A stretch of DNA of 64,000 nt from Diphasiastrum complanatum (Eukaryota; Streptophyta; Lycopodiopsida; Lycopodiales; Lycopodiaceae): contig CM055098.1 of NCBI GenBank assembly GCA_029204225.1, forward strand, positions 1,485,106-1,549,105, given 5' to 3'. Each line of letters opens with the position of its first letter. Positions within the stretch are counted from its first letter, which is position 1. Below, in pieces: positions 1 through 10,191 of the stretch. Below the pieces are notes generated by a model. That model searched no databases, was not told the DNA's origin, and worked only from the letters and a program-made list of their open reading frames with translations. A program made the translations under genes and the position numbers.

Positions 1-2156
1 ATCGTGGAGATTTATCTCGACGATCTAGGTGTACATTCTTCCGCTGCTACGCACCTAGATGCCTTGGAGAAAATCTTTATTTGCTGTTGTAGGTTCGGCA
101 TCTCACTAAACCCTAATAAATGCCAAATATGGGTCACCCACGGGGTTGTACTCGGGCATATAATATCAAAGGACGGTATTTCTACCGACCCGGCAAAAAT
201 CAAGGTTATCGTGGACATGCCCCTACCTGCAACAGTGAAGGAAGTATATGTCTTTCTCGGTCATACCAACTACTATCGCATCTTTATAAATGACTATGCC
301 GACAAGGCACGTCTCGTTTATTAGTTGTGGTAGATCCTTGCTGGACCGAAGAACGAATTAAGGCCTTTGAGGAGTTGAAGACTACACTCACAACGGCTCC
401 CATACTCTGCTTGTCAGATTACACGAAAGAATTCCATGTGCATACTGAAGCAAGTAAGTATGCCATTGGGGGTCTTCTTGCACAACTGCGCGAGTATGGC
501 AAGGACTTTCCCATACGTTTCTTAAGCAGGCAACTGGTGTCTGCTGAAGTAAACTATACCACTACCGAGAGAGAAGCATTGGCAATGGTCTATGCGGTAC
601 AACAACTATGACATTATTTATTAGGCCAGACCTTTGCTTTCTACACAGACCATCAAGCACTCCTATATATCGTTAATAAGTCCTGTAAGAAGGGACGAAT
701 AGCTCAATGGCTACTAATTTTGGAGGAATTTAATTTCCGTATAGTCGTTCGGAAAGGGTCCCAACATTTCATGGCAGATCACCTTTCCAGACTACCAAGT
801 GCTTAAAAAGCAACTGCACCAGTCAACGATGATCTTCCTGATGCATGCCTTTTTCAGATCGATGCCACACCCCTACGGGCGAAGGAGATCACTCAGTTCC
901 TCACAACAGGCCGACTAAAAGAAGGCCTGAGTACAACGAAAAAAAGAATTTTTTTAATAAAAGCAGCGCCCTTTCAGTTAATTGGGGGACAACTTTACAA
1001 AAGGGGCGTTGACGACATTATTCAACAATGTGCTTATGAATCTGAGATACAACCGATAATATCTCAGGCTCATGAGGGCATTGGAGGTGGCCACTTTTCT
1101 GCTGAAGCCACATCGAAGATTATCCTTCGAGCAGTATTGTGGTGGCCATCTTTGTTTAAAGACACGTTTGTTGTCATTAAAGCATGTGATGTCTGTCAAA
1201 GAGCAAAGAAAAATACCACAACAGACTTCACACCATTGACTCTCATTATAGAAGGCGAAGCCTTCCATAAGTGGGGGATTGACTTTGTTGGACCCATCAG
1301 TCCAGCAGCGAAACATACCCGATCTCAATACATCCTCATAGCCACAGATTACGCCACTAAGTGGGCGAGCAACGAAGGACGCCAACGCAAAAACAGTTGC
1401 ACGTTTCTTTACGAAAACATTATTACCCGTTTTGGCTGTCCCATTGAGCTTGTTAGTGATCGCGACACACATTTTTTAAATGATTTCATTGATAATCTCC
1501 TACGCCATTACCTTGTCGTTCACAGAAAAAGTACACCATACTATCCTAGGTGTAATGGCCAGGCTGAATCAACTAACAAGACGATCTATAAAATTCTAAC
1601 CAAGATAGTTGAAACCAGTTGCTCTGATTGGGAAACAAAACTTTTCTCAGCTATCTGGGCTTACCGCACCACCCCGAAGAAAGCCATTGGGTGGGTAACC
1701 CCTTTCCACTTAGTATACGGTCAAAAAGCGGTAATGCCCGTAGAATTCTTAGTACCTTCGCTAAGAGTTACGGAGGCTTTTTCAACAGATCTTTGTAAAA
1801 AAGCTTCAATCAAACAACAAGTCAAAACCAGGCTATTTACGTTAGCCCAGTTATGCGAGATAAGACTAATATCTTATCACGCACAACTAGTTAACAAACG
1901 ACGCCAAAAAGCTTGGCATGACCGTCACTTGCGCAATAAAGATCTACATTTAGGTGACCAGGTACTTCTTTATACATCAAAGAAGCACCAAGGCAAGGTG
2001 AAGTTCAGAAGTGAAGGGCCATACGTTATTAACAAAATATTTCCTAATGGTGCAGTCCAGTTACAAACACTTGACGAGACACTCCTAGACACTGTCGTAA
2101 ACGATGGTCGTCTACGGCGGTACTACGAAGAGTTGTTCTTTGTTGACCCAATTTAG
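1..2156 (+). pseudogene. Ty3/gypsy pol remnant (RT end, RNase H, integrase), Tat/Athila-like
   Basis: Decayed pol of an LTR retrotransposon. The window opens inside reverse transcriptase at the catalytic YLDD box (EIYLDDLGV), followed by the LGHIISKDGI block. RNase H follows at about 327-800 (HVHTEASKYAIGG, then FYTDHQALLY). The integrase zinc finger lies at about 1070-1210 (HEGIGGGHF then CDVCQRAK), the catalytic core at 1270-1600 (GIDFVGP, VSDRDTHF) and the C-terminal part ends at 2156 without a chromodomain. The form of the zinc finger (GHF...WWPSLFKD) and the YGQKAVMPVEF block resemble the Tat/Athila branch rather than chromoviruses. The copy is dead: a stop at 322 with a frame change before 327, then in-frame stops at 609 and 804. 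Gag, protease and the 5' LTR would lie left of the window. Confidence 0.85.
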
Positions 2157-3319
2157 GATCTTTTCCCTTGATGATAAAAAAAAAAATGTTTTTAATGTTA
2201 TTTTATTCCTTTCCTTGTACATCTCGCCTATTGTTCATCTCGTTCCTTGTTTATACTTCATATCATTACTTATGTACATTCTATGCATTTTTTTTCTTTT
2301 TTTCTTCTGGTCATACTCATGGGTCATGGGTGTTCTAGATTGACAACTAATAGGCTACACCTTAGGAAATCATTCTCACACTGCGGCCACCTCATCTCTG
2401 TCTCACTGGTATCTCAGGGTAACCAACATTCCTGGAGATACACCTCTTTTATAAGAACTTTTACTCTGAGCTACAATCCTATTTTCCTTGGAGTTTTTCA
2501 CTTGCATCAAACAGATCCATTTATGCATCATGAGATTTTTCTCAAATCTCAACCGAAGTGCCTCTGTCCAATCTCGATCGAAGCAATTCCTTCAGATCTC
2601 AACCGGAGCCTTCCTTCAGATCTCGACCAAAGCGGTTCTATCAAATCTTGTCCGAAGCAGTTCCTTCAGATCTCGACCGGAGCCTTCCTTCAGATCTCGA
2701 CCGAAGTAGCTCTGTCCAATCTCGACCAAAGCAGTTCCTTCAGATCTCGACCGGAGCCTTCCTTCAGATCTCGACCGAACCGGTTTTGTCAAATCTCGAC
2801 CGAAGCAGTTCTTTCGAATCTCGACTGGAGCCTTTCTTCAGATCTCCACCGAAGCAGTTCTATCAGATTTCGACCGAAGCCGTTCCTTCATATCTCGACC
2901 GGAGCCTTCCTTCGAATCTCGACCGGAGCAGTTCTGTGAGATCTCAACCGGAGTTCCCTATTAAATCTCAACCAGAGCAGTCATTTCGAATCTCGATCGG
3001 AGGACATACATTCGAATTTTACGAACCGGCACGTCCCATCTCCCTTGCAACCAGACGACGGCGACAATAAATGCCCTCTCACCGAAGCCATTCGCACCTC
3101 AGCGAAGTGCGAAACTCAAGCGTTTTCTGGCGACGATCTGCGGCGATCTTCCTGCTCTTGACACCGATCCTGGCGCTCAACTGTTCAATCCGTCCGTCAT
3201 CATCTTCACACCATCTCACCATCGTTATCACTCCCTTATGAGCGCCATCACCGAAACCTTTAACACAAACGTTGCCGGCAGAATACCTTATATCTCAAAT
3301 TTCGCATGCTGAGGGGTAG
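2157..3319 (+). other. Long 3' untranslated region of the Tat/Athila-like element
   Basis: No credible gene. This stretch runs from the pol stop to a purine tract (TGAGGGGTAG at 3310-3319) followed directly by TGTCACACGAGC at 3320, which reads as a polypurine tract and LTR start. It contains the tandem array at 2583-2953. Long 3' regions after pol are typical of the Tat/Athila branch. Several frames stay open across the array only because its repeat units lack stops, so I do not call a protein here. Confidence 0.5.
2583..2953 (+). repeat. Tandem array, 24-25 bp monomer in a 74-bp higher-order unit
   Basis: About fifteen copies of a monomer close to TTCCTTCAGATCTCGACC plus GGAGCC or GAAGCA. 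The first base of every third monomer falls at 2583, 2657, 2731, 2805 and 2879, giving an exact 74-bp higher-order period (25+24+25). Weaker monomers extend to about 3000. Tat/Ogre-type elements are known to carry tandem repeats in this position and such arrays can seed satellites. Confidence 0.9.
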
Positions 3320-3330
3320 TGTCACACGAG
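3310..3330 (+). other. Candidate polypurine tract and LTR start
   Basis: TGAGGGGTAG is followed at 3320 by TGTCACACGAGC. A G-rich purine run abutting TGT is the usual start of a 3' LTR. I cannot find a matching end or a second copy, so the LTR length is unknown. Confidence 0.4.
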
Positions 3331-3644
3331 CACTTATCATGCTCTCGTCACACTATTGAACATCCTACAATCACAATCACAAACCATACACCTTCAACCT
3401 GCTTCATCCTTGAAAGATACACATCCATAACATTAAAACCATTGTCAAACACCTCCACTTCCTCCTATTCCACTCGCCATCTTCTTAACTCGACCTCACT
3501 CTGTTCACCCACCTTTACTTCATCACCCACACCACTCTACCCAACACAGCCATCTTCCACATAACTCCCTTTCCAAACTCGTTCATACATCCCTCCCCCC
3601 ACACTTTCCAAACCATTCTGCACCGCCACTTCCCATCTCAACCG

Positions 3645-3905
3645 GAGCCCCCTCCAACACTCGACTGAAGTCCTCCTTTCACATCTCAACCGAAGCCACT
3701 CCATCATATCTCAACCGGAGCCCAACCCTTCACATCTCAACCGAAGCCACTCCATCAGATCTCAACCGGAGCCCAACCCTTCACATCTCACCCGAAGCCA
3801 CTCCATCAGATCTCAACCGGAGCCCAACCCTTCACCTCTCGCTCGAAGCCACTCCATCAGATCTCAACCGGAGCCCAACCCTTCACATCTCAACCGACGC
3901 CCTTT
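3645..3905 (+). repeat. Second tandem array, 51-bp unit
   Basis: Four to five copies of a 51-bp unit whose landmark GCCACTCC falls at 3695, 3746, 3797 and 3848. Each unit is two diverged ~25-bp monomers of the type ATCTCAACCGGAGCC / ATCTCAACCGAAGCC, so it is related to the array at 2583-2953 but has a different higher-order period. Confidence 0.88.
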
Positions 3906-3968
3906 CCACTGTCTCAGATATCAACCGAAGCAGTTTTTTTCAAAACCCTCCTTCTTCCATTTTCCAAC

Positions 3969-6900
3969 CATGTCGTCCAACCCCAGTTCAAGTTCAGATG
4001 ATCCCGAAGCAAGCAAGCTCGACATCCAGCTGTGCAAGCTTGACCTTACAGAGATGCAGACCTAGTACCAGCAGGCGGAGTCCTTCTTCAAGAAAATCGA
4101 ATTTCAGATCCCTATCTTGACAGGTTATCAAAGCCCCTATCTGGTACACATGGCATATGCCAATTATCATACCACGACAAGATCGTGTCAGATCATAGTT
4201 CCCCCTATCAGGAATTATGTCTATAACGTATCCTTTGCGGCAGCTGACTTGCAACCTTATGGTTTCCCATGAGGGCCAAACACTGTCACACGGACACTCC
4301 AGAAGATAGAGCGAACGACATATTTCAAATATATTGATCCCTCTGTGACCAAGTGGAAGAACAAGGATGGGTACAGGCTAGAAGCAATCAACGATAAGCA
4401 ACTTCAAGCAGCATGTGCATATCTCACTAGATGCACACAAAAGCCTCGAATGAAAGTGCTGAGGGTACCCATGTCCCTGTTTCACATGATGGCAGATTCA
4501 CGACTGCATGCCCATAACCTCTATGATTGGGTATAGTTTGCTTCGAATTGTCTTCATGAGTGCATTAAGCACAAGTAGCCTATCACGATATTAGGATATC
4601 TGATAACAGATATCACTCTGCATCAAGTACAAAACGGGCCCAAGCTCCAACAACAACTGCAGCTTGCGGAAAAGGCATGGGATATTCCCATTGAACACAA
4701 GAAGCCCAAGCGTGCAAGGACAACTTCACCATCGGGGTCCTAGGCCAAACGAGTCAACACCAGTATCTTCTCTCTGGTATAAAGCCAAGAAGCCCACCCC
4801 AGAATTCACAAACAGTTGCAACCTCCGGAGCTCAATATGCAGATACCTCAAGGGCTCAGTTGCCAGGTACACGGCAACAACGAAGACAAGAGAAGCTTCA
4901 AGCTGGGAGCACATCACCAGTGGGATCAGTTTCACATGGTTCCATGTCAGATGGTGGCAGCTCGTCCACAGCATCCCAACAACACTCGTCACTCTCACAT
5001 GTCATCGACGGGGGTGATGGAGCAACTACATCCACATTGGCACCTGACACGACAGTACCTCAAGTCCCAAGTCAGCCATATGAAGCCACCACCCACCCAC
5101 ACTGATTACAACGCCAACGCCACCAACATCACCACTGGCACAAGTTCTTGGGGGGGGAGGATTGGGGATATCCAGTCCCCAAGACACGGGAGCAACCCAA
5201 CAGTCACAAGATCAACAATCACAAGCCCAACAAGTCCACATATTGGACACATCTCAATATTTTGATGTTGCGGACCTGATGGAGATAAGCGACGACGAAC
5301 CAGAAAAGGGGAAGCAGCCAGGAAGAAGTCAGACACTTCCACCTCCACCTCCACCTTCATCTTCAGTTCTAACACCACGCCTATTTTGGTTTAGCCTCAC
5401 CATCCCACACCCCCGATCAGTACCCAACCCTCTCTAACCCTGAAAAGCTCACTGAAGTAGCCAAACGCTAAATGATTGGCCTATCCGAAACGAGCTACCA
5501 CATGCATTGGTTGGTGAGCCAACATCAAGTTCTAGAGAGCAAGGTCCAACATCAAGACCAAGAGATTGCGCGATATCAAAGGATGGCCAAAGAAAAAGAA
5601 AAAGAGGCAGTAGAAAGCAGATCCGTGATGGCCGGGCAGAAATCCACCTTGGAAGAGGCCCAGCAGCAACTGAAGCACTAGATGGTCCAAATCGTCCAAG
5701 TACGAGATGGATCGTCAGGTGCAATGACAGTCAATTCTCCTCCAGTCAAGCCCAAGGACATTCAAATCCAGGCCCCACAGGCCTCAGCCATCCGGATGGA
5801 GAAATACATAAGGCTGATCCAAGAGCGAGAGGCCGATAAAAAGAATTTTGAAAACATTGTGGCGAAACAAGAGAAGATCATCCTGGAGTCCCAGAAGCAG
5901 CTGAAAGAAACAACGAAGGCCCTGCAGCAAGTCTTGGACAAGGTGAACCAATTATGGGACACGGCGTGCAAGGCCCAAGCAGGTGCTCACATAACGAAGC
6001 CACGGGACGATGATGGAAATGATGGAGTAGGGAATCAGGACGGCAAACCCACCCATCAGACGGTAGCTCAAGATCGGGTGGCCAGAGAGCCAGTGCTGCT
6101 TCCATGAGCTTTCCCCGACCCCCTCCCACCTTTAACCCTTCCTCCTACTCCGCATTTAATGTCTCTGAAACATTCATTCCAACTTATCCAATTCTTCCAT
6201 CTCCCCTTTCTTCATCACCTCAGTCAAATAACGGGCCCATTAAAAGGTCCAGCTGACGCCTACAAAGCCCGACGGGACGAGTTCCTCCAACAACTCCACT
6301 CCCTCGGTGCTGCGTATAACTTATTATTTTCGCCTCCTCCTAAACCGTTCACCCCCGCACCCCTCTCCCCAGATCACTCCATCCCCGACCTCCCGAAAAC
6401 TAACATAGACATTGGAGCCGATGATGACTTCTTGGCTGACCAACCAAAGACAAGAAGATTCTCGCCTAGGCCAGACACGGGTGCAGATGAGCCGTCGACA
6501 AGCGAGCGAGCAAAACAAAAAGACACGGGCACCAAGGCCCTTGATGATTATCTGGCAAGGCCGCCCCAGCCGCGTAGGACAACTTCCCCTACCCGGCCTA
6601 GAAGTAAATTGGCTGATACAAGGGAATCAGAGAGATTTGAAAGAAAATACCCTCCCAATATGAGGGGCGGCAAAGAAGACATCGATCAAAGCCAATACTC
6701 CACCAGGGCCGAGATCATTGCCGCAAGTCCTGAAGGATAGCAGGCGACTCCAGGAATATTTGAGAGCACCGGCATGGAAGTGAGTGGATCCTTTTTACAT
6801 GCCGCTCAAACGCAGAAACCCATGGCCAGTGGAAAAGCCTCAAGTGGAGTTAGTAAACTGGCCAGTCATTTCGAGAATTACAGAGAGAACCTCCCCGGAT

Positions 6901-7284
6901 GATCTGAGGCTACAGTTACTAGACTTCGGGCACAAATACAAGTCAAGTGCCGATCTCTGCCTGCAGGAAAGTGACGAGTATTGCCGATCCATGGCCTTCC
7001 TGATGCAGCAAGAGTGTTTCTGGGATCAAGGTTTGGATCCCATTAGGATCAACCCAAACACAGCCCTCCAGTCAGAAGAAGACCGTGAGATGATGGCCAG
7101 ACTATACTACAGAACGGCCTTCATGTCGTCACGCGATGTGACCATGGTGGAAGACTGGCAGGAAATGGGCTTCGTAGAAAAAATAAAAGAATATATGGGC
7201 CCCCTTAATATCAGAAGTAAGCTCCGCTTCCAAGTTTTTGAAGCCCTGGGCCGGAAGATGAGCGAGCGAAAGCAGACGACGTGA
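3969..7284 (+). pseudogene. Unrecognised retroelement ORF, copy A (broken)
   Basis: A long, broken coding region I cannot assign to gag, pol or a known env. It starts at ATG 3969 (MSSNPSSSSDD) with an in-frame stop near 4062. Visible parts in order: an N-terminal domain (about 3969-4540), a Gln/Pro-rich part, a coiled coil (5472-6000, heptads, one stop at 5679), a Pro/Arg-rich linker (6159-6740), and a compact C-terminal domain (6784-7284) with PLKRRNPW near its start and MARLYYRTAF near its end. The same order and the same C-terminal domain occur at 13744-15390. It ends about 200 bases before a polypurine tract and LTR. It may be an extra 3' ORF of the element whose pol is at 1-2156, or the only ORF of a non-autonomous element. 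Confidence 0.6.
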
Positions 7285-7480
7285 CAACGAGGCGAACAGG
7301 ATTCACAAGAAGTGCTCAAGAGGGCTGGTATGTAGCGGCCAATTGAGGGACTTCCAATTTTGGCGAATAAATTTTGCGGATAATAAGCACCTAGTTTTAC
7401 GGAAGCGAACGAAAATCCACGCTTTTCCAAGTGCCAAGCGGAAGACATCACCGGTGTTGCAGTGGGTCCTGCAACAGATT

Positions 7481-8160
7481 AGGGGTGGATAATGTTAGCC
7501 GATTCTCTAGTGCCGAGCCAAGCTGGAGACATAAGTTATCTCTCATCCATGACCGAGGAGGTCTCAGAAGGAAGAGAGCAGAAGAAGCTGAGAGCCGAGC
7601 ATGAGAGCCGAGGAAATACTAACTAGGAAGATAGTGATTAACTATGTGAGCCTACATGGTGTATCCCAAAGAAGGAATGACCATGTAGGAGCTAGTAACA
7701 TTTCTTTGAATAGTTGTAATAAATGTAGACCCCCCTTAAAATAGTAAGAGTGAGCCACCTTTTGATGGTGACCTCTAGTGGAAGGGAAAATTCCACATGT
7801 AATTTTTAATTTAGTGGAATTGCCACATGAGCTCCACACGGGCAGCCTTCTTGCTTATTTAAGGGCCCCCCTCTCTTGTGAGGGAGCTTTTGATTGTATT
7901 TTCAAGTTCTCTTGAGCTAATAAAGAGGATCTTCCACGAGTTCTTGAATATCACTAAGCTCCTTGTTCATGGCAATGATCTTGAGTGATATTTCTTTGAA
8001 CATGCTTGATTCCTTGCTTGTGGATTAACTAGGTTCTTGTTTCTTGTTCTTGCTTAGTTGTGGATTAGCTTCAGTTCTTGCTTGTGGAATCTTGTAGAAA
8101 TCAGCATTCAAGTAAACTATAGAGGCTAGGAATGTGGTGTAAATCTTGCATAGTCTTGAC
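7481..8160 (+). mobile_element. Polypurine tract and 3' LTR of copy A element (right end uncertain)
   Basis: AGGGGTGGATAA at 7481-7492 is followed by TGTTAGCCGATTC at 7493, an LTR start. Inside are a TATA-like CTTATTTAAG near 7853 and AATAAAG near 7918, consistent with U3-R order. No second copy is in the window, so the right end (about 8100-8160) is a guess. Copy B has an equivalent junction at 15406-15418. Confidence 0.6.
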
Positions 8161-10062
8161 ATTTTAGTTCTTGATGTTCTTGGATAATCTAGGCATCAAG
8201 TAATGTGTGTTTCTTGATTCCTAGATTGTTAAATGCTGCTAGTTCTTGATTGTTCTTTGATTTAGTAGTTAGTAATAGGATCGCTCTCTGTGCTGAATGT
8301 TGATCTGCTTGAGCTGTAGATGGTTGCATGGCTAGTGTATGCATGTAGCTGAGTATCGGATTTGAGTTACCCACTGACAGGCTGGGAAATACGTAATGCG
8401 TCCTTGAATATTGCTTTTGCTCTATAACCGTTCTAATAAGAAGAGTAATCACAAAAAACCATAACAACAGAAGTAATCCAAGAGAGATAAGCCACAAAAG
8501 AAAGAAGAAAAAAACCGTGTTCACAAAATTAGTGAATCTGTGAACAAAAGTCTTTCAAATCCAAGTCAACGTTGCTTCCATAATTCATTTATCTTATGCT
8601 AAAGTTCCAAGTGCATTTTTTTTAGGCATTACAAAGGAGAAAATGATTCATCGTCATTTCAAATCATATTTCAAGTCATAGTAAAGTAGATTATGTTGTG
8701 TGCAAGATGCCTAAAAATGTGCCCATCCACTTCAACTTGAATCTCATCTTTTGCACACAAAAATTTATCCATCACTATCTTCAAGTGACTACAATTTTCC
8801 TACATTGTACTTGTCAAAGATGAAACTTCTAGTTTCAAATATGTAGCCCTAGATGCAACATCATACAACCTATATGATTTTGATTTTCCAATTTAGTCAA
8901 CATTTAAAATACTTACCATCTAGAATTTGTATGTTTTAATTGGGTACACAAATATAGGCACTACATCCAAATAATGAGTAACTTTGGATTTAGAATTTGT
9001 AAAGGTCTCTTGTGGTGTCATACTGACTCCTCTAAAGTAACCTTGTTGAAGACGTAGACAAGTTTATTTGTAGCCCGTGTCCAAAATAAATTGAGGAGGT
9101 TCTTACTTTTAGCACTCTCCTTGTTCACTCCATGATGGTCATATTCCTATGCAATTTCATTTTGTTGTGGAGTAAACATATTCTATGCTGCCTCTTCATG
9201 TTGTGATGTTTTCAAACTTGGAAATTTGTTAAAAGTGTATCCTGTAACACTCTCTAAAGTCAAAGTTTTTAAAATTTGTCCACTTGATTTCTACAAGAGA
9301 CTCAACTTATACGAACCAAAGAGAGTTTGTGGTACAACCCAAGGTACAAAAGATAAACTTTAAATGAAAAAATGACTCTCTCCAAACTTAAAAATTCATC
9401 GTAAACTCACCCAAAAATCTATGATACCTCAGTTGCATATCCATACAATGAAATATTGCACTATCAAAGAGCATGCTGATTTCTAGTGAGCAAGAAGGAC
9501 ATGATTTTTCATAACCATTACCATTGTTCACATTTAAGTGCCTCAATGTTCTGTGAAAAGAGCTATGTTATTCTCGCATAGTTTGTCAAGGCCAAACTTC
9601 AGTTGGCATTCTATGACAAATTGTTGATAATCATTCTCCTTCTCATCGTTCCAAAGGCAACATTTTGCTAACATATCTTCCCTTTCCTATAGAAAGCACC
9701 CAAAAAATGTTAACATTCAAGTTATAGCATAATTGTCTACCTTCAATCTGCAATATTTTTCAGAATAGTTTTGCACAAAATGTTTCTAATATAGGCATAG
9801 AACATTATATCCAACTCATAGTTTCTTGTATTAGATATCTCTACTTCCATAGAGGCAATATACAACAATTAGAGAATTTACAAACCAAAACTTATAACCT
9901 ATAATTATATTATCAAATAGATCTTCCAAAAGAAATGAAGAAGACATAGTTACCATGCCAATAAATTTATCTTAACATGGAAGATCTCAAAAAAGCCAAG
10001 ATTTAGATGTGATTCCATTTTAAACATCACTTTTATACTAGTCCTATAATGTATATTCTTTT
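8161..10062. other. AT-rich stretch, nothing recognised
   Basis: No frame with family resemblance and no clear repeat ends. It lies just downstream of the last recognised exon of the minus-strand dynein gene, so it may contain 3' untranslated sequence or a further terminal exon, but I see no supporting signal. Confidence 0.5.
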
Positions 10063-10191
10063 TTATCCAACCTTTTCCAAAGCTTGTTGCTTCTTTCTTT
10101 TCTCAGCTTCTAGAACTCTATCTTTTGCTCTACTTGCAACATCTTCAACCCAAGCTTGTTGCCTATCCAAGAATTTCCTCATCATTGGCTT
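10063..10191 (-). CDS. DNAI3: DNAI3 C-terminal exon o
   Basis: 43 codons including TAA (10063-10065), after acceptor TAGTTTGCAG. It encodes [19 protein letters not shown] then a Lys/Glu-rich helix. The spacing R-x3-aromatic-aliphatic-E-x4-R-x3-R is the one expected after the last WD repeat in DNAI3. Phase matches the exon 20 kb away. The frame may end here or splice at GTTGGA near 10071 to a further exon. Confidence 0.62.
   Translation of the reverse strand, partial: KPMMRKFLDRQQAWVEDVASRAKDRVLEAEKRKKQQALEKVG

Noticed and set aside
2247-3070. Overlapping open frames rich in Ser, Arg and Pro, looking like a repetitive protein.
   Set aside because: They follow the tandem DNA repeat in several frames at once; the unit simply lacks stops. 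No independent coding evidence.
2583-3905. Regular short repeats resembling a CRISPR array.
   Set aside because: Repeats abut each other with no unique spacers, vary between copies, and the DNA is a plant nuclear genome.
8189-8524. A 111-codon minus frame with hydrophobic start, possible membrane protein.
   Set aside because: Hydrophobicity comes from A/T-rich sequence beside an LTR; no start context, homologue or partner signal.
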